From NCBI RefSeq assembly GCF_001718795.1, contig NZ_CP013438.1, positions 248,001 to 312,000 on the forward strand: 64,000 nt of DNA. Direction: 5' to 3'. The translations under genes and the position numbers were made by a program. Each line of letters starts with the position of its first letter. The first letter of the stretch is position 1. Source of the stretch: Burkholderia latens. Its GTDB lineage: Bacteria; Pseudomonadota; Gammaproteobacteria; Burkholderiales; Burkholderiaceae. The notes below the pieces were generated by a model, which ran no database searches, was not told where the DNA came from, and was given only the letters and a program-made list of their open reading frames with translations. This document shows, one piece after another, positions 7,304-15,481 of the stretch.

Positions 7304-9433
7304 ATGAAACTCAACAAGAGCGCGTGCCACGTACTTCTGATTGCCTCGTCGCTTGCCGGCACACGCGCCGCCTGCGCGCAGGCAAGCGACACCGCGGCGA
7401 CCTTGCCCGCGATTTCCGTCAATGCGGCTGCAGAGCGTGCGTCGTATGACGGCGGCCGTTCACGCGCGGCGACCAAGACCGACATGTCGCTGATGGACGT
7501 GCCGCAGACCGTGAACGTCGTGCCGCACGCGGTGATCGAGGATCAGAATGCGACGTCGCTGCAGGACGCGCTGCGTAACGTGCCGGGCGTCGGCTTTTCG
7601 GTCGGCGACGGCCAGCGCGACCAGATCACGATCCGCGGCTTCAACAGCATCACGGACCAGTACGTTGACGGCATTCGCGACGACGCGCTGTACTACCGCG
7701 ACTTGTCGAACGTGGAGCGGGTCGAGGTGCTGAAGGGGCCGGCGGCCGTGCTGTACGGGCGCGGCTCGGCAGGGGGCATCGTGAATCGCGTGCTGAAGCG
7801 GCCGCAGGCGAACCCGGTGAACGACGTGGGCGTGACGCTCGGCACGCGCGGCGAGCGGCGCGGCGAATTCGACCTGGGCTGGAACGCCAACGACGCGGCG
7901 CGCTTTCGCGTAACCGGTGCGGCCGAGAATTCGAACAGCTTTCGCGACCAGTTCCAGCTCAACCGCCAGGCGATCGCGCCGTCCGCGCAGTTCAAGCTCG
8001 ACAGCGACACGGTGCTGAACGTCGAATTCGACTACCTGCACGACCGCCGCACGTCCGACCAGGGGCTGCCCGCGTATCTCGGCCGGCCGGTCGACGTGCC
8101 GATCAACACGTATTACGGGTCGGCCGACGGGGTGAACAGTTCGTACAACGACGTCTCGGCGAAAAGCGCGACCGTGTCGCTCGATCACCGCTTCAACGAT
8201 TCGCTGTCGTTCCATGGCGCGATTCGCGCGTACGACTTCTCGCTCGAACGAAAGAATTACGTGACGTACGAGCCGATCAAGACCGCCGCGCACCCGGTCG
8301 TCACGCTCGATCAGTCGACGCGCCAGCGCACCGATCACGGTATCGACGGGCTGTTCGAACTCACGCAGAAGACGTCGCTGTTCGGCATGCGTCACGAGCT
8401 GCTGTATGGGCTCGAGCTGTCGCAGCAGCAGAAGTTCGACACGATCTACAGCGTATCGAAAGTCGCGACCTACGATCTGCTGAATCCGCAGCCGATCGTG
8501 CTGCCCGGCGTGCCGATCGGCACGCGTGCGAAGACGAACGCATCGACCGTGGTCGGGCTCGCGGGCGTCTACGCCCAAGACCTCATCTCGCTGAGCGAAC
8601 ACTGGAAGGTGCTCGCCGGCCTGCGCTTCGACTACCTGAACCAGATTCGCCACGACTACACGTCGTCGAACGTCAATCTCGACCGCACCGATCACGCGTG
8701 GAGCCCGCGCGTCGGCCTGATGTACGAACCGCTCGACTGGCTGACGCTGTACGGTTCGTTCAGCCAGTCGTTCTCGCCGCTGGCCGACACGCTGATCAGC
8801 TCCGGCGCGTTTTCCAACGGCGCCGCACTCGCACCGCAGAAGACGACCGCTTACGAAATCGGTTCGCGCTTCGACATCGGCGGCAAGGCGACGGCCAGCG
8901 TTGCGTTGTTCGACATGCGGCAGACGAACCAGCAGATCGGCGACCCGGCGAATCCCGGCTATGCGTTGCCGATCGGCACGCAGCACGTGCGCGGGGCCGA
9001 ACTCGGATTCACCGGGCAGATCGCGCCGAAATGGTCGGTATATGCGGGCTATGCGTACCTGAACGGCACGGTCGACGGCTCGCCCCAGTCGACGGCGGCC
9101 GGCCTTGCGCTGTCGAGCAACACGCCCGGGCTGATGCCGCGGCACAGTGCCAGCCTGTGGCTCAAGCGCGAGCTCCCGTATGGCTTCTATGCGGCAGCGG
9201 GCATGCAGTTCCAGTCGGCCCGCTACACGTCGGCCAGCGATCTGGTCACGCTGCCGTCGTTCACGGTGTTCAATCTCGGCGCCGGCTATCGCAGCAAGAA
9301 GGTCGACGTGACGCTCACGCTCGACAACCTGTTCAATCGCAAGTACTTCATTGCCGCGCACGGCAACGCCGATCTGTACAACATGCCCGGCGATCCGCGC
9401 ACGCTGACCGCCACGGTGAAGTGGCACATGTAA
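7304..9433 (+). CDS. TonB-dependent siderophore receptor
   Basis: Outer-membrane receptor of 709 residues. A Sec signal peptide (about residues 1-28, ending AACAQA) precedes a plug domain (about 55-165) with VPQTVNVVP, LRNVPGV, ITIRGF, YVDGIRD and VEVLKGPAAVLYGRGSAGG, all typical of the siderophore-receptor subfamily. The C-terminal half is a 22-strand barrel with alternating aromatic strands and a final strand LTATVKWHM; the closing residue is Met rather than the usual Phe or Trp. It would import a ferric siderophore using TonB-ExbBD, which are not in this window. The ATG at 7304 starts the signal peptide. Iron control is indicated by the Fur box upstream. The ligand cannot be read from sequence; hydroxamates are common for relatives. 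Confidence 0.93.
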   Translation: MKLNKSACHVLLIASSLAGTRAACAQASDTAATLPAISVNAAAERASYDGGRSRAATKTDMSLMDVPQTVNVVPHAVIEDQNATSLQDALRNVPGVGFSVGDGQRDQITIRGFNSITDQYVDGIRDDALYYRDLSNVERVEVLKGPAAVLYGRGSAGGIVNRVLKRPQANPVNDVGVTLGTRGERRGEFDLGWNANDAARFRVTGAAENSNSFRDQFQLNRQAIAPSAQFKLDSDTVLNVEFDYLHDRRTSDQGLPAYLGRPVDVPINTYYGSADGVNSSYNDVSAKSATVSLDHRFNDSLSFHGAIRAYDFSLERKNYVTYEPIKTAAHPVVTLDQSTRQRTDHGIDGLFELTQKTSLFGMRHELLYGLELSQQQKFDTIYSVSKVATYDLLNPQPIVLPGVPIGTRAKTNASTVVGLAGVYAQDLISLSEHWKVLAGLRFDYLNQIRHDYTSSNVNLDRTDHAWSPRVGLMYEPLDWLTLYGSFSQSFSPLADTLISSGAFSNGAALAPQKTTAYEIGSRFDIGGKATASVALFDMRQTNQQIGDPANPGYALPIGTQHVRGAELGFTGQIAPKWSVYAGYAYLNGTVDGSPQSTAAGLALSSNTPGLMPRHSASLWLKRELPYGFYAAAGMQFQSARYTSASDLVTLPSFTVFNLGAGYRSKKVDVTLTLDNLFNRKYFIAAHGNADLYNMPGDPRTLTATVKWHM

Positions 9434-9548
9434 ACACGCGGCTTGGGTCGTCTTCACGATGGCCCGCGCGTGACTGCCGACGAGCCGTCACGCAGCGGCG
9501 TGGCGCGGATGCGGGCCGCCGCGCGTTGACGGCCCCACCACGGTGCGG

Positions 9549-10496
9549 TCACTCGATGTCTTCGTCGTCTTCGTCGTCGCGTTCGTGCGCATCGGGAGCA
9601 GGCGCCGCATACGCGCTCGCCTGCTCGAGCAGCCAGCCGCGAAACAGCTCCAGCGGCTTGCTGTGGCTGAACTCCGTCGGATACACGAGGTAGTACGCCG
9701 AATCGCCGACGGTTGCCGCGTCGCACGGCACGACGAGGCCGAGTTGCTGCAACTGTTCCTCGACGAAAAACTTCGGCACGAGCGCGATGCCGAGCCCGGC
9801 CGCGGCCGCGCTGATCAGCATCGTGTGCAGTTCGTAGCGCACGCCCTGCATCGTGCGGATGTCGTCGACGCCGTGCGTCTCGAACCATTGCGCCCACGCG
9901 CCCGGGCGCGTGGTCGAGTGCAGCAGCGGATACGCGAGCAAGTCCTCGACGCGCTCGACGGGCCCGTTCAGCAACGCGGGCGAGCAGATCGGCACCACTT
10001 CCTCGCCGAACAGATAGTCGGACGACGTGCCCGGCCACGTCGGCTTGCCGTAGTGGATCGCGGCCTCGAAGTGCGTATCTTCGAACGAGAACAGGTCGGT
10101 GCGGCTGCCCATGTTGACGCGCACGTCCGGCGTGCGGTCGTAGAAACTCTTGATGCGCGGGATCAGCCAGTGCGATGCGAAGGTCGGCAACACCGCGAGT
10201 TCCAGATAGCCGCCGCCGCTGCCGTGCGCGATGATCGACAGCGTGTCGCGGTCGAGCGCCTCCAGCGCGCGCCGCACCTGCGTGCCGTACAGCTTGCCGG
10301 CGCGCGTCAGCACGACGCGCTGCTTCACGCGCGCGAACAGCCGCACGCCGAGGCTCGCTTCGAGTGTCGCGATCTGCCGCGACACCGCGCTTTCGGTCAG
10401 GAACAGCTCTTTCGCCGCGTGCGTAAAGCTCTCGTGGCGCGCCGCGGCTTCGAAAGCCACGAGCGCACCCATGTTGGGAATCTTGAATTTGCGCAT
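9549..10496 (-). CDS. LysR-family regulator (GcvA-like) with an acidic C-terminal tail
   Basis: Regulator of 315 residues. The winged HTH occupies residues 8-66 (MGALVAFEAAARHESFTHAA, then ELFLTESAVSRQIATLE), followed by a substrate-binding domain. The linker LEALDRDTLSI and the motif LPTFASHWLIPRI place it in the GcvA-like branch. The last 15 residues are strongly acidic (ERDDEDDEDIE), an extension outside the conserved LysR fold. It is divergent from the DUF1338 enzyme at 10724, with about 230 bases between, so it probably controls that gene. The inducer is unknown; 2-oxoadipate or a lysine-pathway intermediate would fit the neighbour. Confidence 0.9.
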   Translation of the reverse strand: MRKFKIPNMGALVAFEAAARHESFTHAAKELFLTESAVSRQIATLEASLGVRLFARVKQRVVLTRAGKLYGTQVRRALEALDRDTLSIIAHGSGGGYLELAVLPTFASHWLIPRIKSFYDRTPDVRVNMGSRTDLFSFEDTHFEAAIHYGKPTWPGTSSDYLFGEEVVPICSPALLNGPVERVEDLLAYPLLHSTTRPGAWAQWFETHGVDDIRTMQGVRYELHTMLISAAAAGLGIALVPKFFVEEQLQQLGLVVPCDAATVGDSAYYLVYPTEFSHSKPLELFRGWLLEQASAYAAPAPDAHERDDEDDEDIE

Positions 10497-10723
10497 GGTG
10501 CTCGTATCGTCTGACGAACGGGCCCGCGCGAAACGGACGGGCGGGCGGGTGCGAAGTACGTCAATAATTCCAAAAACTCATCACGTGTCAATTTAATCTC
10601 GCTTTACGCGTCGCTGCAACCCTTTGAATAATGCATCCCACGCAAGGCCACGCGCCCGCTTGGCGGCCGGCCATCCGAATTGCCGGCGCCTTTTTCCGGC
10701 AGTCCCCGAACACGAGAATCCTG

Positions 10724-11752
10724 ATGCGCAATCCGAATATCGAGAGCTTGCTGACGAAGCTGCTGGGACGGGCGAAGACCGACGCCCTGTTCGCGACCCT
10801 GAACATGCCGTCCATCCTCGACGAGTGGGAAACCGGCGTCGTCACGCGCGCGGAGATCGCGCAGGCGATGAACATGGCGCTGTTCGAAGGGTTGCTCGAG
10901 CGCTCGGCGAACGGCCGCGCGTACACGGCCGACGCGATCGCAAACGGCGGCTCGGTGTACTTCGACCACGGCGCGCTGCGCACGGTGCGCTGGCCGCACA
11001 CGGGTGCGCTGCCGCCCGGCGAAGCCGCGTTCACGCGGATCCTGCGTCCGCTCGGGTTTCGCCTGAACGGCCGCTATCCGCTCGACAAGCTCGGCATGAC
11101 GGGCCGCGCATACGCGCACGAGGATGCGCCGGACGAGATCGCGCAGTTCTTCGTCAGCGAACTGCATCCGGAGCGCTTCTCGAAGGAATTCCAGCAGGCC
11201 GTGACGAACGTCGTCAGTGCGTCGCGCGATCCGCTGTCGCCGGCGGCGGTCGCGCTGTTGTGGGAGATCGAGCGCGAAGGCTGGCTGCCGCTCGACGCCG
11301 CGCATGCGCTGCTGCCGGAGATCGTCGGCGCGTTCGCGCGGCAGCACGACGTGCCGAACGAGCTCGACTACGAGACGCTGCTGCTCGAATCGGCGGAGAT
11401 GGCGTGGATCGCGACCGAAGGCAACGCATTCAATCATGCGACCGATCGTGTGGCCGACGTGTTCAAATTGTCCGATGACGAGAAGGCGAAAGGCCGGCCG
11501 ATGAAGCCGGAAGTCGAGCGCTCGCGTTCGGGCCGCGTGTTCCAGACCGCGTACCGCGCGGACATCGTCGAGCGCGAGTTCCGCACGCGCGACGGCGGCA
11601 CGGTCAAGCGCAACGTGCCGGGCTCGTTCTACGAGTTCATCACGCGCCGCCGCACGTTCGATCAGGCGACGCGCCGCTGGGTGACGGACCTGCGTTTCGA
11701 TGCGGGCAATGCGCAGGGCATCTTCAAGATGACGGCGAACGCGGCGAAGTAA
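10724..11752 (+). CDS. DUF1338 protein, 2-oxoadipate dioxygenase/decarboxylase-like
   Basis: Protein of 342 residues in the DUF1338 family. Its characterised members (HglS/YdcJ type) are Fe(II) enzymes that convert 2-oxoadipate to D-2-hydroxyglutarate in lysine catabolism. Two histidine contexts match the metal site: YFDHGALRTV near residue 87 and GNAFNHATDR near residue 235. The family arginine that reads the substrate carboxylate probably lies in the first of these. The length fits the shorter subgroup; the biochemically studied P. putida enzyme is longer, so activity on 2-oxoadipate is inferred. The ATG at 10724 fits the domain boundary; an upstream ATG at 10631 adds a non-conserved leader. 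A strong terminator follows. Confidence 0.8.
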   Translation: MRNPNIESLLTKLLGRAKTDALFATLNMPSILDEWETGVVTRAEIAQAMNMALFEGLLERSANGRAYTADAIANGGSVYFDHGALRTVRWPHTGALPPGEAAFTRILRPLGFRLNGRYPLDKLGMTGRAYAHEDAPDEIAQFFVSELHPERFSKEFQQAVTNVVSASRDPLSPAAVALLWEIEREGWLPLDAAHALLPEIVGAFARQHDVPNELDYETLLLESAEMAWIATEGNAFNHATDRVADVFKLSDDEKAKGRPMKPEVERSRSGRVFQTAYRADIVEREFRTRDGGTVKRNVPGSFYEFITRRRTFDQATRRWVTDLRFDAGNAQGIFKMTANAAK

Positions 11753-11776
11753 CGCGCGGCGCGTGAGCGAATAGAA

Positions 11777-11810
11777 ACGGGCCGATGGCTGAAAACAGCC
11801 ATCGGCCCGT
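11777..11810. terminator. Bidirectional intrinsic terminator
   Basis: A perfect 15-bp stem (ACGGGCCGATGGCTG and its complement) with an AAAA loop lies between the convergent DUF1338 gene and the 27-residue peptide gene. It is GC-rich with only a short T stretch on each side. Confidence 0.75.
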
Positions 11811-11834
11811 TTGCGCTGGATGGGCGCCACGTCG

Positions 11835-11918
11835 TCAGAACAGGTGCGTGACCAGATAGAACAGCACCAGCACGCCGATCGGTACGCCGAGCAGCCATGC
11901 GATCAGATACTTGCCCAT
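11835..11918 (-). CDS. 27-residue single-span membrane peptide
   Basis: A tiny frame encodes MGKYLIAWLLGVPIGVLVLF followed by YLVTHLF. It is almost entirely one transmembrane helix with a Gly-Val-Pro kink. GGAGGA sits seven bases upstream of the ATG, an excellent ribosome site, and the gene lies just upstream-convergent to a strong terminator and downstream of a CsbD gene on the same strand. Its position suggests membership of the general-stress cluster. Function unknown; small hydrophobic peptides of this size are commonly missed by gene callers. Confidence 0.7.
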   Translation of the reverse strand: MGKYLIAWLLGVPIGVLVLFYLVTHLF

Positions 11919-11981
11919 GCCGTTGTCCTCCGCGTGGCCGCGACGCGGGATGCGTCGCGGCGGGATGAGACGACCGGTGCG

Positions 11982-12179
11982 TTACAGCTCGCGATCGAAG
12001 TCCCTCAGTTGGCGCTCGGCTTCGTCGCGGGCGATCCCGTAACGCTCCTGGATCTTGCCGACCAGGTAGTCGCGGTTGCCTTCGGCGACGGTCAGGTCGT
12101 CGTCGGTGAGCTTGCCCCACTTGGCCTTCAGCTTGCCGGTCAGCTGCTTCCATTGACCCTTGATCTTGTCCTCGTTCAT
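11982..12179 (-). CDS. CsbD-family stress protein (first copy)
   Basis: Protein of 65 residues with the complete CsbD pattern: MNEDKIKGQWKQLTGKLKAK, then WGKLTDDDL, and a charged C-terminal helix (GNRDYLVGKIQERYGIARDE). CsbD proteins are small, highly charged and induced by general stress; their molecular role is unknown. GGAGCACACC precedes the ATG. It lies between the 27-residue peptide and the BON protein on the same strand, and a second CsbD gene lies 2.7 kb away on the other strand. Confidence 0.92.
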   Translation of the reverse strand: MNEDKIKGQWKQLTGKLKAKWGKLTDDDLTVAEGNRDYLVGKIQERYGIARDEAERQLRDFDREL

Positions 12180-12232
12180 GGTGTGCTCCTGGAGTTAGGG
12201 GAGAAAAGCGCGGCGCTGGGCCGCGTGACAGC

Positions 12233-12589
12233 TCATGCCTTGGCTTTCAGGCCGGACGAATCGACATGCTTCACGCCCTTGATCGAGCGCGTGACGGCAA
12301 CGGCCTTCTTTACGGCGGTCTTCGACGGCAGCACGCCCGTCAGCGTGACGACGCCGTCCACCGTCTTCACGCTGATGTCGGTGCTCTTCACGCCCTTGGT
12401 GGTCGCGAGTTCGCTCTTCACTTTGGTCGTGATCCACGTGTCGGTCACCGGCTGATCCGAATCCGACTTCATCGTGGTATCGGTCGACGATGCCTGTGTC
12501 TGCGCGTGCACGTTCGTGAGCGGTGCGGCCGCGAGCAGGAAAGCCGCGCTCGCGGCGAGTAGCGTCGAAAGGTGCGAGGTCTTGTTCAT
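12233..12589 (-). CDS. BON-domain periplasmic protein (OsmY-like)
   Basis: Protein of 118 residues with a Sec signal peptide (about residues 1-29, ending NVHAQ) and one BON domain (about 48-115) showing DTWITTKVKSELATTKGVKS, VKTVDGVVTLTG and SIKGVKHVDSS. BON proteins associate with the periplasmic face of membranes and are often induced by osmotic or envelope stress. GGAGAAC precedes the ATG. It lies in a same-strand row with the proline-rich peptide gene upstream and CsbD downstream, which supports co-expression under stress. Confidence 0.92.
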   Translation of the reverse strand: MNKTSHLSTLLAASAAFLLAAAPLTNVHAQTQASSTDTTMKSDSDQPVTDTWITTKVKSELATTKGVKSTDISVKTVDGVVTLTGVLPSKTAVKKAVAVTRSIKGVKHVDSSGLKAKA

Positions 12590-12652
12590 TGATGTTCTCC
12601 TTCGATTGGCTTGATGGGTGGATGAATCGACGAATGCGAAGCGCGGCGCACG

Positions 12653-12817
12653 CTACCGTGCGATCGGCGTGTCGTAGCCGGGCTCGCGCGGCGGCATGTC
12701 CGGGCGCGGCACGTCGGGCGGCAGCGGCACCGGGGGATCCGTGCCCGGCGAAGGCTCGGGCGGATTGTCCGGGGCCGGCTCGGGCCGCGTCGGATCGGGT
12801 GTCTGATGCAGCTTCAT
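12653..12817 (-). CDS. 54-residue proline-rich peptide
   Basis: Short product MKLHQTPDPTRPEPAPDNPP and so on; roughly 40% proline with scattered acidic residues and no hydrophobic segment. The ATG at 12817 has a near-perfect Shine-Dalgarno (AGAGGAGGATCACCTG), strong evidence for translation. No known family. It is the first gene of the minus-strand stress group, and a degenerate copy of the GAATGCAC dyad lies 70 bases upstream. An extended, disordered conformation is expected. Confidence 0.65.
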   Translation of the reverse strand: MKLHQTPDPTRPEPAPDNPPEPSPGTDPPVPLPPDVPRPDMPPREPGYDTPIAR

Positions 12818-12886
12818 CAGGTGATCCTCCTCTGCGGTATGGATGGGCAGCGCATGAGCGCCGATGCAGTACCAGCGTACCGGCAC

Positions 12887-12913
12887 GAATGCACGCGCAC
12901 ATCGCGCAAATTC
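12887..12913. promoter_or_regulatory. Third, degenerate copy of the GAATGYAC-N11 dyad
   Basis: GAATGCAC, 11 bases, then GCAAATTC. The left half is identical to the site before the second CsbD gene and the right half matches 5 of 8. It is 70 bases upstream of the proline-rich peptide gene on the minus strand. Confidence 0.4.
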
Positions 12914-13058
12914 ACCGGATGAGCTAGTGCGTTTGCACGGGGACGGAACGGCGGCGCGGGAACGGGAAATGCGACAGCATCCCGCGTGGCGCACGCGAGA
13001 GCGGGGCGGGCGGTGCCGTGCGCGGCTCGGCGGGGTATCGCACCGAAGCTGAACTACA

Positions 13059-13091
13059 CGCGAATGTACTATTGCGCATAGTGCATTCGCG
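13059..13091. promoter_or_regulatory. Dyad operator upstream of the PAS-LuxR regulator
   Basis: An extended inverted repeat: CGCGAATG/CATTCGCG, one mismatch, ACTAT/ATAGT, and a five-base centre. Within it is GAATGTAC-N11-GTGCATTC (13062-13088), the same architecture as the site at 14761-14787. It ends 104 bases before the regulator start, so autoregulation is likely. Confidence 0.65.
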
Positions 13092-13191
13092 CGTGCGCGT
13101 GCGCGGCGGCGCCCGATCGATCGCGCCAGGCGTGCCGCCGCGCGAATGCAACCGAATCGGCAACCATGCAGACGACGTGGACCACCCAACA

Positions 13192-14727
13192 ATGGACGAA
13201 CGAGTAAACGAACAGGTGCTGAAGTCGCATACCGACCGGCGCCAGCTGCACCAGATCATCGCGGGGCTCACCGAAGGCGTGATCCTGATCGAACCGGACC
13301 AGCGCATCGTCTGGGCGAACGAGGCCGCGCTAGCGATGCACGGCGTGACCGAACTCGAAGCGCTCGGCGCGGACGTCACCGAGTATCGCGAGCGCTTCCG
13401 GCTACGCTACCGGAACAACCATCCTGTGCGCGACGGCCACTATCCGATGGACCGCGTGATCGCGGGCGAGGAGTTCAGCGACGTGACGGTCGAAGTCGAG
13501 TCGGCCGCCGACGAGAACGTGAGCTGGGTTCACCGGATTCGCAGCCTCGTGCTGACGAACGCGGCCGGCGAGCCCGACTGCCTCGCGCTCGTGCTGCACG
13601 ACGCGACGGAATGGGCGAGCGCCGAAGACCGGTTCGAGCGCACGTTCAACGCGAACCCGGCGCCGGCTGTGATCTGCCGGCTCGACGACTTGCGTTACGT
13701 GAAGGTCAACCAAGGGTTTCTCGACATGACCGGCCACACGCGCGACGACGTGCTCGGCCGCTCCGTGTACGAGATCGACGTGCTCGAACAGGCGGAGCGA
13801 CGCGAACTCGCGATCGAGCGCCTCGGCGACGGCGCGACGATCCCGCAGATGGAGGCCGTGCTTAAGCGCGCGGACGGCAGCCCGAATGCGGTTGTCGTTG
13901 CGGGGCAGCCGATCGACATGAACGGCGAGGCGTGCATGCTGTTCACGTTCACCGATCTCGAACCGCGGAAGCAGGCCGAGCTTGCGCTGCGGCAGAGCGA
14001 GGAGCGCTTTGCCAAGGCGTTCCGGATGGCGCCGGTCGCGACCGCGATCGTCACGGCGGACGGCTTCGCGCTGCTCGACGTAAACGATGCGTTCGTCGGG
14101 ATGACCGGCCATTCGCGCGACGACCTGCTCGGCAAGTCCGCCGACGAGATCGGACTGTGGGCCGAGCGCGGCGCGCGACAGCAGATCGACAACCAGATCG
14201 CGCGCGACGGCAACGTGCGCAGCGCCGACGTGCAGATCCGCACGCGCGAAGGCGACGTGCGCGATTGCGTCGTGTCGGCCGAGCCGGTCGCGATCCACGG
14301 CCAGGATTGCCTGCTGATCGCGCTGCTCGACATCAGCGATCGCAAGCGTACCGAGATGGAGCTCGTCTATGCGATCGAGACGGCGATGCAGGACGCGTCG
14401 TGGTTCAGCCGCACGCTGATCGAAAAACTCGCGAACGTGCGCCGCGCGAATGCGCCCGATGCGGGTGCGCAACTGTCGGACCTCACCGCGCGCGAGCGCG
14501 ACGTGTTCGACCTGCTGTGTCACGGCCTCGCCGACAAGGAGATCGCCGGCCGGCTCGGGCTCGCGCCGAATACCGTGCGCAATCACGTCGCGACGATCTA
14601 CGCGAAGCTCGACGTGCACAGTCGCGGCGAGGCGATCGTGTGGGCGCGCGAGCGCGGGATTGTCGGAGCGGCCGAGCCGAACGTCGCGCGCGGCGAAAAA
14701 GGCACCGACAAAAACGCCGGCGACTGA
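13192..14727 (+). CDS. Triple-PAS LuxR-type transcriptional regulator
   Basis: Protein of 511 residues with three PAS sensor domains: about 17-115 (IIAGLTEGVILIEPDQRIVW), about 145-260 (NQGFLDMTGHTRDDVLGRS) and about 270-385 (NDAFVGMTGHSRDDLLGKS). The C-terminus carries a LuxR/FixJ HTH (about 425-490; LTARERDVFDLLCHGLADKE, APNTVRNHVATIYAKL). There is no receiver or kinase domain, so it is a one-component cytoplasmic sensor; the PAS ligand (haem, flavin or small molecule) is not evident. The ATG at 13192 begins the conserved part. It sits in the centre of a CsbD/BON stress cluster, and matching dyads lie before itself and the downstream CsbD gene, which implies local control. Confidence 0.9.
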   Translation: MDERVNEQVLKSHTDRRQLHQIIAGLTEGVILIEPDQRIVWANEAALAMHGVTELEALGADVTEYRERFRLRYRNNHPVRDGHYPMDRVIAGEEFSDVTVEVESAADENVSWVHRIRSLVLTNAAGEPDCLALVLHDATEWASAEDRFERTFNANPAPAVICRLDDLRYVKVNQGFLDMTGHTRDDVLGRSVYEIDVLEQAERRELAIERLGDGATIPQMEAVLKRADGSPNAVVVAGQPIDMNGEACMLFTFTDLEPRKQAELALRQSEERFAKAFRMAPVATAIVTADGFALLDVNDAFVGMTGHSRDDLLGKSADEIGLWAERGARQQIDNQIARDGNVRSADVQIRTREGDVRDCVVSAEPVAIHGQDCLLIALLDISDRKRTEMELVYAIETAMQDASWFSRTLIEKLANVRRANAPDAGAQLSDLTARERDVFDLLCHGLADKEIAGRLGLAPNTVRNHVATIYAKLDVHSRGEAIVWARERGIVGAAEPNVARGEKGTDKNAGD

Positions 14728-14760
14728 CGCTGCGACACTGCCACATCGTGCTACCGGGGC

Positions 14761-14787
14761 GAATGCACCATCCCGGGTGGTGCATCC
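14761..14787. promoter_or_regulatory. Dyad operator upstream of the second CsbD gene
   Basis: GAATGCAC-N11-GTGCATCC, with an inner ATGCACCA/TGGTGCAT perfect repeat. It shares sequence, spacing and distance to the start codon (104 bases) with the dyad before the PAS-LuxR gene. Confidence 0.65.
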
Positions 14788-14891
14788 GCATCTGCCGCGC
14801 CCGGCGCGCGGCTGCGATCCTGTCCGCTCGGCGGTGCGGCGCACGCTGCCGTGCCGCCGGCTCTCTCCCCAACTCATCGCAGGAGACGACC

Positions 14892-15101
14892 ATGGACAGG
14901 AATCGCATCGAAGGGAAGCTCAAACAAGTGAAGGGTTCGGTCAAGGAAGCGCTCGGCAAGGTGACGGGCGACCGCGCGACGGAGGCCGAAGGCGTGGCCG
15001 AACAGCAGGCCGGCAAGTTGCAGGAGAAGGCGGGCGAGGCGGCAGACGCGGTGCGCCACCATACGGGCACCGATACCCACATCGGGCGCGACCGCCATTG
15101 A
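14892..15101 (+). CDS. CsbD-family stress protein (second copy)
   Basis: Protein of 69 residues of the other CsbD subtype: MDRNRIEGKLKQVKGSVKEA, LGKVTGDRATEAEG, and a Gly/Ala/Lys helix, with a His-rich tail (RHHTGTDTHIGRDRH). AGGAGACGACC precedes the ATG. It follows the triple-PAS regulator by 164 bases, with its own dyad operator, so it is probably a target of that regulator rather than a read-through gene. Role of the family is unknown beyond stress induction. Confidence 0.92.
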   Translation: MDRNRIEGKLKQVKGSVKEALGKVTGDRATEAEGVAEQQAGKLQEKAGEAADAVRHHTGTDTHIGRDRH

Positions 15102-15481
15102 CCGTAGCGCGCGATGCGTGCGGCCGGACCGCGTGGCGCCGTTGCGCCGCCTGATACAGCGATGATTCTGCATCGGCATTACCCCGCGCGCCCTTGCTGC
15201 AACGGCGTTTGCGCGCATCCCGCATGACGCTTTGCGTGCCGGCCCGCCGTCGCGCGGGCCGCGCACCGTCGATTGCGTCGCCAGTTGATGACAATTCCTC
15301 ACAACGTAGTTCCGATAATTCGTTTGCTGCACGCGTATTGGCTACCCACAATCGGTGCACCTCTTTCGCGCTGACAGGTTCCCCGGAGACGGAGCCGCCG
15401 TGATCGACACCGGCACGCGGGAGGTCGCCGGCGCGCGATGGTCGCGCGTCGCATATCGACCCACAGAAGAAGGATTGGCCG
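15102..15481. other. Intergenic region before the amino-acid binding protein
   Basis: About 380 bases without a supportable gene. An AT-richer segment (about 15,285-15,345) may hold the promoter of the binding-protein gene. No clear operator was seen. Confidence 0.5.
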
